From assembly GCA_010015805.1 (NCBI GenBank), contig ML978126.1, positions 1,922,001 through 1,986,000 of the forward strand: a stretch of DNA of 64,000 nucleotides, in the 5' to 3' direction. This DNA comes from Rhizodiscina lignyota. Taxonomy: Eukaryota > Ascomycota > Dothideomycetes > Aulographales > Rhizodiscinaceae. Made by a program: the position numbers and the translations under genes. Below the pieces are notes generated by a model. That model was not told where the DNA came from, made no database searches, and worked only from the letters and a program-made list of their open reading frames with translations. Positions 47,142 through 57,613 of this stretch are shown here, piece after piece (position 1 is the stretch's first letter; each line of letters opens with the position of its first letter).

Positions 47142-48788
47142 TCAAGGTATGCTCTCCTCGCTGCCCCTCACTTTACTCTCATTCTCGCTCGACTCCTCAC
47201 TGCCCCTCACTTTACCCTCTTTATCGCTTCCCTCCTCTCTGGCTTCCACATTCTTTACCCCGTGGTGCCAACGCAGGATCTTCGGACGATTTGGCACGAT
47301 CAGCTGCCGGATCTTGATGTTCGCGACGTGCATTACGGCTGCGGCGTGTCTAGGGCCCGGCACACCGTCTGGAAAGATGATATACAGCCCAGATTGCAGT
47401 GACGTGTCTGGCCGGAACTTGTCATGGTATGCCTTCTTTCCACCAACGGGGAGGGCGCGGAATGTACGCTGGTAGGCTGAACGGGAAAGGCTGGAAACAA
47501 ATTTTGGCATGCCGACTATCTCACCGAGGTTGGGCATTGGCTCATAGCCCAGGCTGAGATAGGAGATGCCCGCGCGGTTGAGGAGGGCCATGGCGGAGAA
47601 GATGAGGAGGTCGGTAACACCTCGCGGAGCGTCATGGGTGGCGATACAAGGGTCGATATGGAAACCGCTGTTGGCACCGAGTTTTCTGAGTGCGGCGAAC
47701 CCGTTGGGCCTGCCATCCGGACCTCTAGTGTAGATGTAGATCATCAGTTCAGGGAGAGCAAAGGGGTTGTAGACGGTGATAAAGGCCTGGAGCTTGCCGT
47801 TGTACTGGCGGTTCCGCTCTTCGCGCCAAGTTTCGTAGATATCCATCAGCTGTTTTTGCAGGATGGGGTTTGTTCCAGTGGCGGGACTGTACACTTCGAC
47901 GCTGATGTTTCCTTTGTTAGGATCGAGAAGCTGCTTGTTCTGGCTGATTATGCGCTTGCCTGCGCTCTCGAAAAGGACGGGATTTGTCGCCGGATTGAGA
48001 ACGCATTCCTCCCCGAAGTGCATCGTGACCCATCCTTGCTCCCGGGCGAAGCTCGCGAGCTGTCCACTGGCCCCTAAGAATGCGATGCCCAATCCTTTCT
48101 TCTTTCGATACCTCTTGAATTCTTCCAAGACTGCCGGATATTCGTCAGGGCGGCAGAGTGGATCCCCGCCGACGACAGCGATTTTGTTCTCGACCTTGAA
48201 GTAGAGTGCCGCATCCATGGTACTACTAAGGAAGAAACTGTAGCTCTGATCCAATATTCCCATGTGTGATACTCGCCCATAGCGCTCAATGAGCGACTCT
48301 AGAGCAGCCATGGCGGCGAAATCACCTAGTGAGAAGATATTGTTGCCCCTCTTCCACTTTGGAACTGGACTTGAGCGCGTATAGTTAGGGGAAGAGACGT
48401 GTATATGGGAACCCGTGAAATGGAGTAGGGTTTGAGGGTTTGGGCGAACTGTTTCCGAACTTCCCGTAGTGGTTCCCGGGCTTCCCGTAGTGGTCCCAGA
48501 GCTCCCCATAGTGGTCCCCGAACTTCCCATAGTTGTAGTCATCGAAGCTGAGCTTGACAGCGTTGTCGACCACTGTGTAACGATCAAATGCCGCGCTAAA
48601 TCGAGGGGGTCCGGAACGTTCTGAAAGGTGTAAAGGAGCGCATCTGCCATGTTGTTTCCCACGCGCTGGAACAAATACTCGCGAGCTGTAGATTGGGTAC
48701 ATTTAGCTTCCAACTGTCTCTTCGTCTCTTCTCCTCCCGCATCTGCCCTGGGGCCGTTTATCCTTGCATTCTTGGGTTTTCGAGCCAT
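47142..48788 (-). CDS. Stand-alone DUF2156 aminoacyl-tRNA-dependent lipid transferase (ErgS-like)
   Basis: A 548-residue intronless protein with the tandem GNAT fold of DUF2156 (PF09924), the catalytic part of bacterial lysyl-phosphatidylglycerol synthases and of the fungal ergosteryl-amino-acid synthases ErdS and ErgS. Typical pieces: FSLGDFAAMAALESLIERYG, a VVGGDPLC strand, GLGIAFLGASGQL, WVTMHFGEECVL, QLMDIYETWREERN, HIDPCIATHDAPRGVTDLLI, YLSLGYEPMPNLGEI and YHDKFRPDTSLQSGLYIIFP. No tRNA-synthetase domain is fused, as in ErgS. Expected activity: moving an amino acid (glycine in ErgS) from tRNA to a membrane lipid such as ergosterol; the actual amino acid is unknown. A Gly/Ser/Thr repeat precedes the catalytic fold, and the C-terminus repeats KVRGSEES. 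Confidence 0.85.
   Translation of the reverse strand: MARKPKNARINGPRADAGGEETKRQLEAKCTQSTAREYLFQRVGNNMADALLYTFQNVPDPLDLARHLIVTQWSTTLSSSASMTTTMGSSGTTMGSSGTTTGSPGTTTGSSETVRPNPQTLLHFTGSHIHVSSPNYTRSSPVPKWKRGNNIFSLGDFAAMAALESLIERYGRVSHMGILDQSYSFFLSSTMDAALYFKVENKIAVVGGDPLCRPDEYPAVLEEFKRYRKKKGLGIAFLGASGQLASFAREQGWVTMHFGEECVLNPATNPVLFESAGKRIISQNKQLLDPNKGNISVEVYSPATGTNPILQKQLMDIYETWREERNRQYNGKLQAFITVYNPFALPELMIYIYTRGPDGRPNGFAALRKLGANSGFHIDPCIATHDAPRGVTDLLIFSAMALLNRAGISYLSLGYEPMPNLGEIVGMPKFVSSLSRSAYQRTFRALPVGGKKAYHDKFRPDTSLQSGLYIIFPDGVPGPRHAAAVMHVANIKIRQLIVPNRPKILRWHHGVKNVEAREEGSDKEGKVRGSEESSENESKVRGSEESIP
48450..48533 (-). repeat. Coding minisatellite, four 21-bp units
   Basis: Within the DUF2156 gene, residues 86-113 are four seven-residue units of the type T-(M/T)-G-S-(S/P)-(G/E)-T. 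The nucleotide units share ACTAYGGGRAGYYCG with point differences. The unit keeps the frame, so copy number could vary without damaging the protein. Confidence 0.75.
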
Positions 48789-49907
48789 TTCAGTCCTGTT
48801 TCCACTGGAAAATACTAGTTATGGAAAGGCAAGCCTGATGTGCAGAAGAGTGCGTATGACAAAAAGGAGTAATGTTTGAAGTGCCCAGGCGGAACGAACA
48901 GAGAGCGACCATCATTTAAAGAAATTGGAAGAGAAATAAAACCACAAAGTTGCTTGCAAAGCATTGTACACGTAGAGATTGCGCCTCAGTCCGCGATATT
49001 CGCTATGAAGATGCGTCAGACCACCTACTCTGCTCCCAAGTTGGCCTTTGTGCCTTCGCGTCACTTCCCCTATTTGGCTGAGCATGCGATCTCCGCCATG
49101 CTGATTACGACATGCCCTCGTCAGAAGCACGTGACTTGCTCTACAGGAGGAAGCCCGCGGTATCTCGTCCGGCATTGTGGGAATCGAGGTGGAATTGACG
49201 CTTGAACACCTGTCTGTGTACTCTGTAAGGGAGAGAAAATACAGAGTTTTGCACCCTGGCCGCGTGGCACTCTTGCACTGCCAAGACGCTATTCCAAGTT
49301 TGGATAATATACCACAGCCGAGGCAGCTAAGCCCACTTCACAGACAGGATACTATGCAGACCCGAATAATGCAACCCGATCGAGCTCGACATTTGTCCAG
49401 CCTCACTAGGATCTTGTGGTGCTTGTTTGAACGCGCATCGTCATCGTATCATCTCAAGCTCGTACCAATTCGCAATTGAGTGCTTTCGCATCATACCCCA
49501 ATCTCATACCAGTCGCAGCTCGGACTTTACATGTCAAACGCAGCTCGTGTTACTCGTCGCTCACTTCCGTTGGTCACTTACATATCATTCGCTGGCTCGT
49601 AACGACCCGCAATTAGCATTCACGTACCATTTCTTATGTTTCTCGTTCTCGTCCATAGCTCATACCATTTCCTAGCACCCGTTTATTCCATATCATCTCT
49701 AAGCTCACACTCATCCTTAGTTTAGGAGCTGCGGATCATTACGAGCTATGAAATCGCATGGACTGAGGAACAATGCGTAATAGCGAATAGTACGCACTGC
49801 AGACGAATACGAGCTGGAGAATAATACGGAAAGGCTCAACAACGGAGTGATACCTCGGAGACGGTTTCTATCCTCTGGGTTTGCATTTTTCTTTGTTGAA
49901 GTTTTAC
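48789..49907. other. Intergenic, 1.1 kb
   Basis: No gene seen. Around 49450-49700 several loosely similar phrases (CTCGTACCAATTCGCA, CTCATACCAGTCGCAG, CTCATACCATTTCC) recur, suggesting an old low-complexity repeat. Confidence 0.45.
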
Positions 49908-52042
49908 CTAAATGATTCTAATTCTCCGAAAACTTAACGCATCATCCCAATTCGCACTTTCTTGAACACACGCAAAATAATCCTCGATGTAGAAATACCC
50001 AGCTCGTTTGTAGACGCCACCTGCCGCAGACTCCAGTACTAGGCCTTTTATTTCATGATTGAAGCCTGGAGTATGTAAGGCAGACAACTCAAGAAGCCAG
50101 TATTCGTGACAAGAAGTCCTTCGGCTCCCCGACCAGAGCCCTCCATCTCCAGACCCCGCCGATCGGAAACAAGCAGGAAGCGCCGCTCCAGCGTCTAGGT
50201 ATATTGCAGTAGACGAACACTCGTCATCACCCTTCTGTCGGTGCATCTCTGCTAATTCACCGCAGTCGACCCTCCGAACCGGCGCATAGAGCTCCAAGAA
50301 TCCACTCTTGATAGCGCACAAAGGAGCCTTATTAGATACTGGGACAATCTCCACAGATTGAACCTCCGCTCTTGTGTCGTGCTGCATAGTGGAGTTGTGA
50401 AAGTCAACAGGCCCGTCGACGCTAGCCCATGACCAGCTCGGGGCACGATATTGTGCTGGACGGCCGAGTGGTACAGAGGCTTTGTAAAGGGACCACCGGC
50501 TACCCTGGCACCAGAGCAAGCTTGGTATTAGATTGCTTTTCCAGATCCCAGCGAGGTACATGTCCTTCGCATAGAAAGCAAGCTCTGTCGCTATCGCAGA
50601 TATTGAGGGGAGCTTGTCCTGTCCCACTGTCAGATGCCGTGATGTGACTTCATGCACTATATCGGCCCAGCGTAGGTGTGCCATCTGCCGTGTTTGATGA
50701 AGTGTATCGTCATCCCTTGGCTCATCATCGGTGGCATCTGTCTCGGATATCGTGGAGTTTCTGATGGGTCCGATGGTGCCATACACAGCTGAGAGCCTCT
50801 CCCAAGGAGCGCAGTGTCCATCAGCAGAAGTGCCCGAGATGCAGCGCCAGAGCGTCTGACTGGAGCTGAATATTATGGAGCGGGGAGAGAGCAAAGATTC
50901 CTGGAAAGTCCATGCGCGAAAGTCAATTGGTTCCTTCGGACTGCTTTCGCGGCGCATCTCTGCTAGAAAGATGTCATCTAAGTAGCCATCTGGGCAGCGA
51001 AAGGACAGCTTAAAGGCTCGCTTCATCCACGAGATGACAAGGTCGTTGTCGTGGAGAAATCCATCTTGACACGTCCGCGATCGGGCGGCGGAGAGAGTGA
51101 CTGCCGCGTTTTTGTAGATTCCACTCATGTTCCCAATCTCGGTATATTTATCGTTGCTGTCATCTTGAATAATGCAGAGAGCGTCGACCCACAAGTACCG
51201 AATGCCTAACTGTTTCGTAAACAATATTGCATCTCGTATGGACTTTGCTAAGGCCTCTAGCTTTATCTGCCTGCAATTCGCAGAATAATTCATTGACGTT
51301 GTCATGAATTGTGACGAACCCCAGCAGTAGCTTAAAGCCGCATAGGATCCTGACCTTCCCATCGTCTCGAGAAGTTTGATGTTGGTGAGGTTGTTTAGGT
51401 TGTTTGAGTCCAAGTCAAGAACCCGAGTCGGCAGTGGAGCAGCTGACAGCTTAGGGCATCTCTCATGTTTCTCGGAACATTTTGCGATCCAGGATCGAGC
51501 AGTACGAACAGTATTACTAGACGCTGGAAACGGGTTGGCTGGCGAGGATTCGACGTATTGCGACAGTTTGGAGCCTGCCATGCTCAGGCCAAATGAGATT
51601 GAGCACAGCTATAATGACAGCAAATGGAAATGATAGAGAGTACTGACTCACCGGGGAGCGCAAATGCGTTGAAGTACGTCAGCTGGGTCGTCCTCTTGTC
51701 GTGGTGCTCAACGAGGAACTGGGCTGTAATGCTGCCTCTGAATTGTTGGAAGATCCTTGCGCCCCAGTCAAGTTGGAGCTTTATCGACGCAGATGAATCA
51801 GAGATGTCAGACTCTGACAGCTTGCTAGCGAGCTGGGCCGCAAAGCCGCAGGCCCGGATGTCGTTCAGCTTGGATACGCTGCATAGTGGTGTCCCTTTCC
51901 CCAATTGAATGTCCCATCGCTCATCCAAATTTTGAAAGACTGTACAGATCGGGCATACATTGCAACAGGTGGACTCAATACCAGCGATGTTAAAGTCAGC
52001 ATCATGGAATGTCGAAAGCGGCAATTTGCGAAAATCTTGCAT
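49908..52042 (-). CDS. HET-domain protein, SYCWG type
   Basis: Exons 52042-51652 and 51574-49908 (77-nt intron, phase 1) give 685 residues. The first exon holds the N-terminal CxxC-bearing region (CNVCPICTVFQ) and an LQLDWGARIFQQF segment of this HET subtype, and splicing creates the usual FNAFALPGS linker. The HET domain begins near residue 208 (YAALSYCWGSSQF) and continues with YLWVDALCIIQDD, IYKNAAVTLSAA, the RAWTFQESLLSPRSIIF motif and a C-terminal APSWSWASVDGPV. All landmarks are intact. Its start lies 553 bp from that of the next HET gene, transcribed the other way. Confidence 0.9.
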
Positions 52043-52595
52043 GGCTTCAAGACTTCGTGGAACTGGCGTTTACGGGTGTGGAGAGGTGAAGTCCAACATT
52101 TGAGCTGTCATCGTATAGCAGAGACATTGATGCTATCTCGGACATGAGCATGTCAACGTAAGAAAGGAGGGCAAAAGCATTTCTGGCTGGAAAGCTACTG
52201 ATGTTAAGCGTGAGCGTACGTGAGGTTCGAACGGCAGTTCAGGGGAACGCTAAACCCCGATCCTTGCCGGTGTTCGGCTTCTCCCACAGTGCCATTCGTG
52301 AGCCGAGCGCCGACTTCACCCCTGCATGTGGCGCAGCCGCAAGGGCCAAAACCATTTTGGTGGTGACACGAACTGGCAAGCACACCCACTTACTCCATCG
52401 CTCTCTACACTTGCCGCGTCAAACTCTGTCCTCTGGAACATTGCCAAATGGCTGCCTGCGATTCTGAAGAACTTGCGAGTTGGCTCGCCGAAAGAGATCG
52501 CAGGTGCGGGCAGGTAAGCCACCGTAAACATGTCGCGACATCGACGCGTTTTGTTCCCTCGACCACCAGTCAAATCTTGACCACAACCACGCGCA
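52043..52595. promoter_or_regulatory. Head-to-head region between two HET genes, 553 bp
   Basis: Two HET genes are transcribed away from this gap, so it carries both promoters. No specific site could be assigned. Confidence 0.4.
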
Positions 52596-55409
52596 ATGAA
52601 CGCGTCAGTTCTTGATTTTTGGCTCGGCCATGTCATCCTTTTGTACGCAAGTACATTGATTGCTGGTATCTACGATGCGATCATTGTCACCGCTGTCGAA
52701 TTGCCCATCAGCTATCTTCTCGGCGACTACTCCAACAAGAGCTCGTTCATTATCCGAAAACTCGGGGGTTTGCTGCTTATCTGGTGGTGGTGTCATCCGT
52801 GTGCCGGTGCAGCCGATATCCTCGCAGACTTCTCGAAATGGGCGTCTCATGATGCTCCCAATGGACCGCCCGTGGCTACCAAAACCTCGATTGCGCATGC
52901 AACAGTCTTCTTCGTCTCGGCCATATGGACAGCACTGGATTGGCAACATTTTCTACGTACGATGATCTGCATGTTTAAACCAATTAGCCACCAATTTGTA
53001 ATTGCTGTCACCGGTATGCTGTTGCCCCAAACAGCAATCCTTGAGCATGGAACAGCTACTGCATATTGGATCTGCGGAATGGCACCATATTCCACGTGCT
53101 GGGGAGCCCTAGCCTACATCGCGGCCTTGCGGTATAGATCTCCATATGTACTGGATGTCTACTTCCTGGTGTGTTTCATACTCGACATTACTTGGTCTCG
53201 CACGAGCATTCGGAGTCGCACAATCGGAAGATTTTGCATCGTTATGCCATGGAGCATCATGAAAGCGTTGATTACTCTACCTTTTGCGAATATTTGGGTG
53301 TTTAGGCAGTCGCTCAAAGCATTGTATTGGCAGGCACGACATCTCGTCAGGCAAAAATGGCTCTCCAGCCATCATAAGCAATCCAAACGAAGAATGAGAG
53401 AAGACTTCAAATACAGACCTCTCCAACCCGGCCAAATACGCCTCTTGGAGGTGATGCGAAACCCGAGAAATCTCGAAATAGAATGCAGGCTGCGGCACGT
53501 TCATCTATCAAAGGCTAGCGAGTACGACGCGATTTCTTATACCTGGGGAGCAGAGTCTCCAACGCACGGTGTTGATGTCGATGGTCAATGGATCAAAGTC
53601 AGAACGAATGCATACGAGCTACTTCAAGACCGGGCAGTCATCAACGAGACGAGGGTCATCTGGATGGACTGTCTGTGTATTAATCAAAGAGATCATGACG
53701 AAAAGAGATTGCAGATTCCTATGATGCCCAGGATCTACCGAAAAGCCAAGCGAACAATCATATGGCTGGGTAATATCAAATACGCTGAGCAATGTCTGTC
53801 GTTGTTTCGAGATCTGGTAGACCGTCCTTGGGATTTCTATGCCCCGGAAGAGATACCGGAGGCAGTGAAAGCTCCCCCGAAGTGGCAAAAGAAAAGGCCG
53901 ATTCGTTTCTCTATGGTGGAAGGACTTGACCTCCGATTTCGGGCACTGGCGAGGATCTTAGAGCATGCCTGGTTCTGTCGAATCTAGGTGCTTCAAGAAG
54001 TTATCTTCTCCGACACAATCCACATCCGTGCTGATGGAGTCTGGATAGACTGGGAACTCTTCACTTCTACCATGAAGCTGTTTTCTGACCCAGAGCCGTA
54101 TATGCTCTGTGGTCGAGAGACACTGTATCTTAACATGAAGGATATCAAAGTTCTGGCCAAGATCTTTCTGTTAACACAGGCGAAAGATGTCGAGCGAGCT
54201 CGGTTTCTGAACAGTCGACCGAGGCCGAAGCTGGTCAATCTCCTCTCGAACCTCTGGATCGCAGAGTCGTCCGATGCTCGAGACGTGATTTACGGCCTGC
54301 TGAACCTTTGCTCTGACGGCAGAGATGAATGTCTAGTTCTAGATTATCGCAATGAATCGACCACCGAGTCTCTCTATATCAAGTATGGAGAACTTTGCGT
54401 GCAACGAAATGAAATCCAGGAAATCTTGTACCTGGCAGGAATTGGGTATCCCCGAAAGCTGTCCATTCCCTCTTGGAGTCCAGACTGGACCTCAATTCCG
54501 ACGGTGCCGACACTCCGAAAGAGGCATTACAATGCGTCCGGTGAAAATCAAGGCAATTTCATGCTCGTTTCATCGACAATGCTTTCTGTCAGCGCGGTAT
54601 TGGTCGACAATATCATACAGATCGCGGACAAAGCTTTTACATCGGCCAATTTCACCTACAGGAGTCTACCTAATATGTCTACACTTGCGCAGAGTCGGAT
54701 AGAAGTTGACTCGCAGAACATGGCGAAGTCTTTACCCGACGAGTATGACGGTGGTAAGCATCATGGCTTGCAATCCCGCGACGAAGCATTCTGGCGAACG
54801 CTCATTGGAGACACGGAAGCCCTTTCCTCGCGCACACATTCTAGGACCGACTGCACAACACCAACGATACAATCTCCGTACAACTTCGAACTGAGATATG
54901 AACGTCCGGCGTCGCCAGAATATGGCAGACTCTTCAACACTGAATGTGCGCTTCGAGATCAGCGCCTTTCCAGCCTAACACCCAAGTCAAATCCGGCGAA
55001 GAGCAAGAGTCTCTGGGCCAGAGCTCAATGCGAGTCTAAAGAGGATCCTGATCTCGTGGCCGCTTGGAGACGCGGGTACCAGAAGGTGCCCGATAACCCA
55101 GCAGTGATTCTAGACAGCGACATGCGGTTTACGGATGCTTTTGTCACCTGTGCCAGTGGCCGGAAGTTTGCCATAACGGAGAATCCAGTCACCGGAAGAA
55201 AGCGAATGGCGCTGGTTCCACCTGAAGCGCAGGTCGGAGACAATGTCTATGTTATTCATGGTATGGAGGTACCGTTTGTGATGAGGCGCTCGACGAATCC
55301 TTTCCCCGAGTATTGGCTCAAGATGGTTGGCGAGTGCTTTGTACATGGAATTATGGATGGCGAAGCAGTGCACAACGGGGCGGTTACAGAGCTGATATAC
55401 GTCTACTGA
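52596..55409 (+). pseudogene. Membrane-anchored HET-domain gene interrupted by a single TAG
   Basis: One long frame encoding 937 residues plus one internal stop. The first about 230 residues contain several hydrophobic helices (DFWLGHVILLYASTLIAGI, LGGLLLIWWWCHPCAGAA, others). The HET domain starts near 308 (SEYDAISYTWGAE) with VIWMDCLCINQRDHDEKR and TIIWLGN. At 53985-53987 a TAG follows WFCRI and precedes VLQEV; relatives have Trp here (RRWVVQE in the neighbouring 870-residue protein), so TGG to TAG would explain it. The frame then stays open to 55409, with SDARDVIYGLL, IPSWSPDWTS and a terminal GECFVHGIMDGEAV motif. It could be a null allele, a sequence error, or a readthrough case; without readthrough a 463-residue truncated protein results. 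Confidence 0.85.
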
Positions 55410-55700
55410 ACGACTTACAAGGTACGCCTCTGTTTACCGACTTTTGATCCAAGAAGCACCAGGAGGTTGTAAATACATGTCTCCGCTGACGTAACGTATG
55501 CGGTGTTCAGTCGACAAACGTTATTGCTTGGCAGATGTCTTGTTCTCAAAACCGCCATGTTCCATGGCTTCTCTCTTCAAAGCCTACACGCATCTTTCAG
55601 TGAACGCAATTGGAACTGCAATATCAAGTTGAAAGTTCCGCAGGCCATTAAAATGATTTGATCAATGCTGGCATTGCAATTTACAGTGTCCATATCCCTC

Positions 55701-56027
55701 CTAGTCCGCAACAACGACTTGATACGAGCTCCAAGGCCCTCCAACTAAACAAACAGTGTCTCCAAAAACCTCGCACGCGTCTTCGTCGCTACAGCCAGCG
55801 GATGCTGGTGGAGTACACAGCGTCACGAACGCTTCTTGATTATCAGGAAAGAATTCGAATGCGGTAGCCGCCGTGTCCGTGATTGCCGTGCAAGGGGTTG
55901 TGTCGGATCCTGTGATTGTGATGCCACCGCTAATGCACTCGGACCCAGGGGGATAGAGAGTTAAGCTCCAGCAATTGGACTTGGAGAAGAGCGCGAGAAG
56001 CGTGCAACAGAGAAGAGAGTATTTCAT
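55701..56027 (-). CDS. Small secreted cysteine-rich protein, effector-like
   Basis: A 108-residue protein from ATG 56027. The signal peptide (MKYSLLCCTLLALFSKSNCW) is followed by an acidic mature part with six or seven Cys (PGSEC, TTPCT, TLCTPP, AGCSDEDACEV, TVCLVGGPW). No known domain recognised; the size and layout fit fungal small secreted proteins. In-frame ATGs lie further upstream (e.g. 56042), but the 56027 start puts the hydrophobic segment first. It lies beside a broken HET gene. Confidence 0.65.
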   Translation of the reverse strand: MKYSLLCCTLLALFSKSNCWSLTLYPPGSECISGGITITGSDTTPCTAITDTAATAFEFFPDNQEAFVTLCTPPASAGCSDEDACEVFGDTVCLVGGPWSSYQVVVAD

Positions 56028-57206
56028 GTTGGATTGAGGCATTGAGCTTGTGAGACGTTGGAGAATATTTTGATTGAGATGTCTGTGTTTGGACGTCAAG
56101 CCTTTTTCAACTTTGAGGCGCTCGCTTCAAATTCACTCCGGATATTGCCTGATTTTATACCCATCGACAGCTCTCGTTCGTGCAAAGCTGATTGCGGACC
56201 ACGAGAATTTTGAAATTTCGATCTGACTGACAGCGCTGACATGATCAGATCTTCATAATTCCCATCAAAAGTTGACGTAGAACCCGGTTTAGATCCATTG
56301 CGGCCCCACGTTGGTGCGTAGATTGCCAAAGATTGGTTATTTCTTGAATGTACTCAATTTGGATTGTCTACATCCTGCAGATCTTCGCTGACACCAATTA
56401 TGTACCATATCAAACTGCAGAGCCGTATCCGCGCGGAATCTAGTGGGATTTCCTAGGCTGGGTAGTTGTGTGAGACCACAAGTGATAACAATTCCGGCGC
56501 CGTACGAGACGATTTTTGCAATTTCATGCATAAGCATCCTCGTAACGCTCCCCGCATTGAGACCCATCTCTAACTCGACGGTAACATTTTAGCGTTAAAG
56601 GCGGAGAATTATTAGAGCTCTAGCCTCTATCGAATTCGCTATAACCAAGAAGCTAATTATAACAGGCTGCTAGTTTAGATTTAAGCTCAAAATAGTTATC
56701 TATGTCTGTAGTAGAGAAGTAAATAATTACGTGACATTGCGTGTTTAATTTCCTTCTGGTCCTTTGTGTAATTGTGTGTTTGCCTTGCCTTTTTGTTTAT
56801 CGATCGAAGTGTTTCCGGAGAAACGTGAGGTCAGTAAGAACCTCGTATTACTCTAGTGCATAAACCAACAAGTGCGCGCCTAATAACTCTGTTTACAGCT
56901 ATTTGTTTAGTGAGGTTGTTTGGTATTTGACCTAGATTGCTTGGTAAACGTTCGGCCCGCTTACCACACTGAAGGTATGCGCCTGCGATGCCACCGAGCT
57001 TTGAATTTCCGGTTATTCTTAGATACATTGTCATGGAGAACATCCTTCTGCAAATATGTGTGAGACACGAGGATCTCCGTTCACGGAGCTGGAGTACTTA
57101 AGAAGCAACATTCCTTACCTTATATATAATGGTCAGACTAGTGCGGAAGAAATGCTTCAAGCCACCTCACCACAAGCCTTCTTAACTAGATTGCCACACT
57201 CTGAAA
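56028..57206. other. Intergenic, 1.2 kb, partly AT-rich
   Basis: No gene supported. Two short minus-strand frames (56337-56567 and 56096-56329) lie in different phases and resemble nothing known. About 56570-56760 is AT-rich with many stops. Confidence 0.45.
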
Positions 57207-57613
57207 ATGAAGTTCAATCTCGTTGTCCTCTTGCCGATGGCCCTAGCTGTCTTAGCATATTCACCTGTTGGTGTTAGCAAGGGCTCACTGATCGGCCGGG
57301 CTAACGGTGGCGTAAGTTGATTCGTTCTCCATATCATCCTCTGCATCGAAATGTTGCGCTTCGTAGAAAGTTGTTCAAGAGCTGTTGCTAACACCCATAT
57401 ATAGCCTACCGGTCCGTTGAAATGCGAGGGAGCAGGAACATGTATCAGCTCTTTTACTTGCGGGCTGGTCAACGGGGCTGGTGGAACATGTGCCTGCGAC
57501 ATCTCTAGTTGCCCAATCGGCTCAAAGTGCCAGTGGTATTTCCTCTCAACTATTTCCGAAAATCGTCAGAGACTCAGAGTTTTGATAAAGTGACTCTTTA
57601 CAGTGCACCTTAA
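57207..57613 (+). CDS. Small secreted protein with eight cysteines
   Basis: An 81-residue protein spread over three exons and absent from simple open-frame lists: 57207-57311, 57405-57535 and 57604-57613. The signal peptide starts MKFNLVVLLPMALAVLAYSP. The mature part has the spacing C-x5-C-x5-C-x9-C-x-C-x4-C-x5-C-x-C, with the last Cys created by the second splice (CQ then CAP stop). Intron 1 (93 nt) has GTAAGT, a TGCTAAC branch site and ATAG. If intron 2 (68 nt) were retained, the frame would read on into a short non-Cys tail, making the eight-Cys version preferable. No known family recognised; effector or antimicrobial roles are possible. Confidence 0.6.

Noticed and set aside
56096-56567. 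Two adjacent minus-strand frames that might be one small gene
   Set aside because: They are in different phases, no convincing intron joins them and nothing is recognised.
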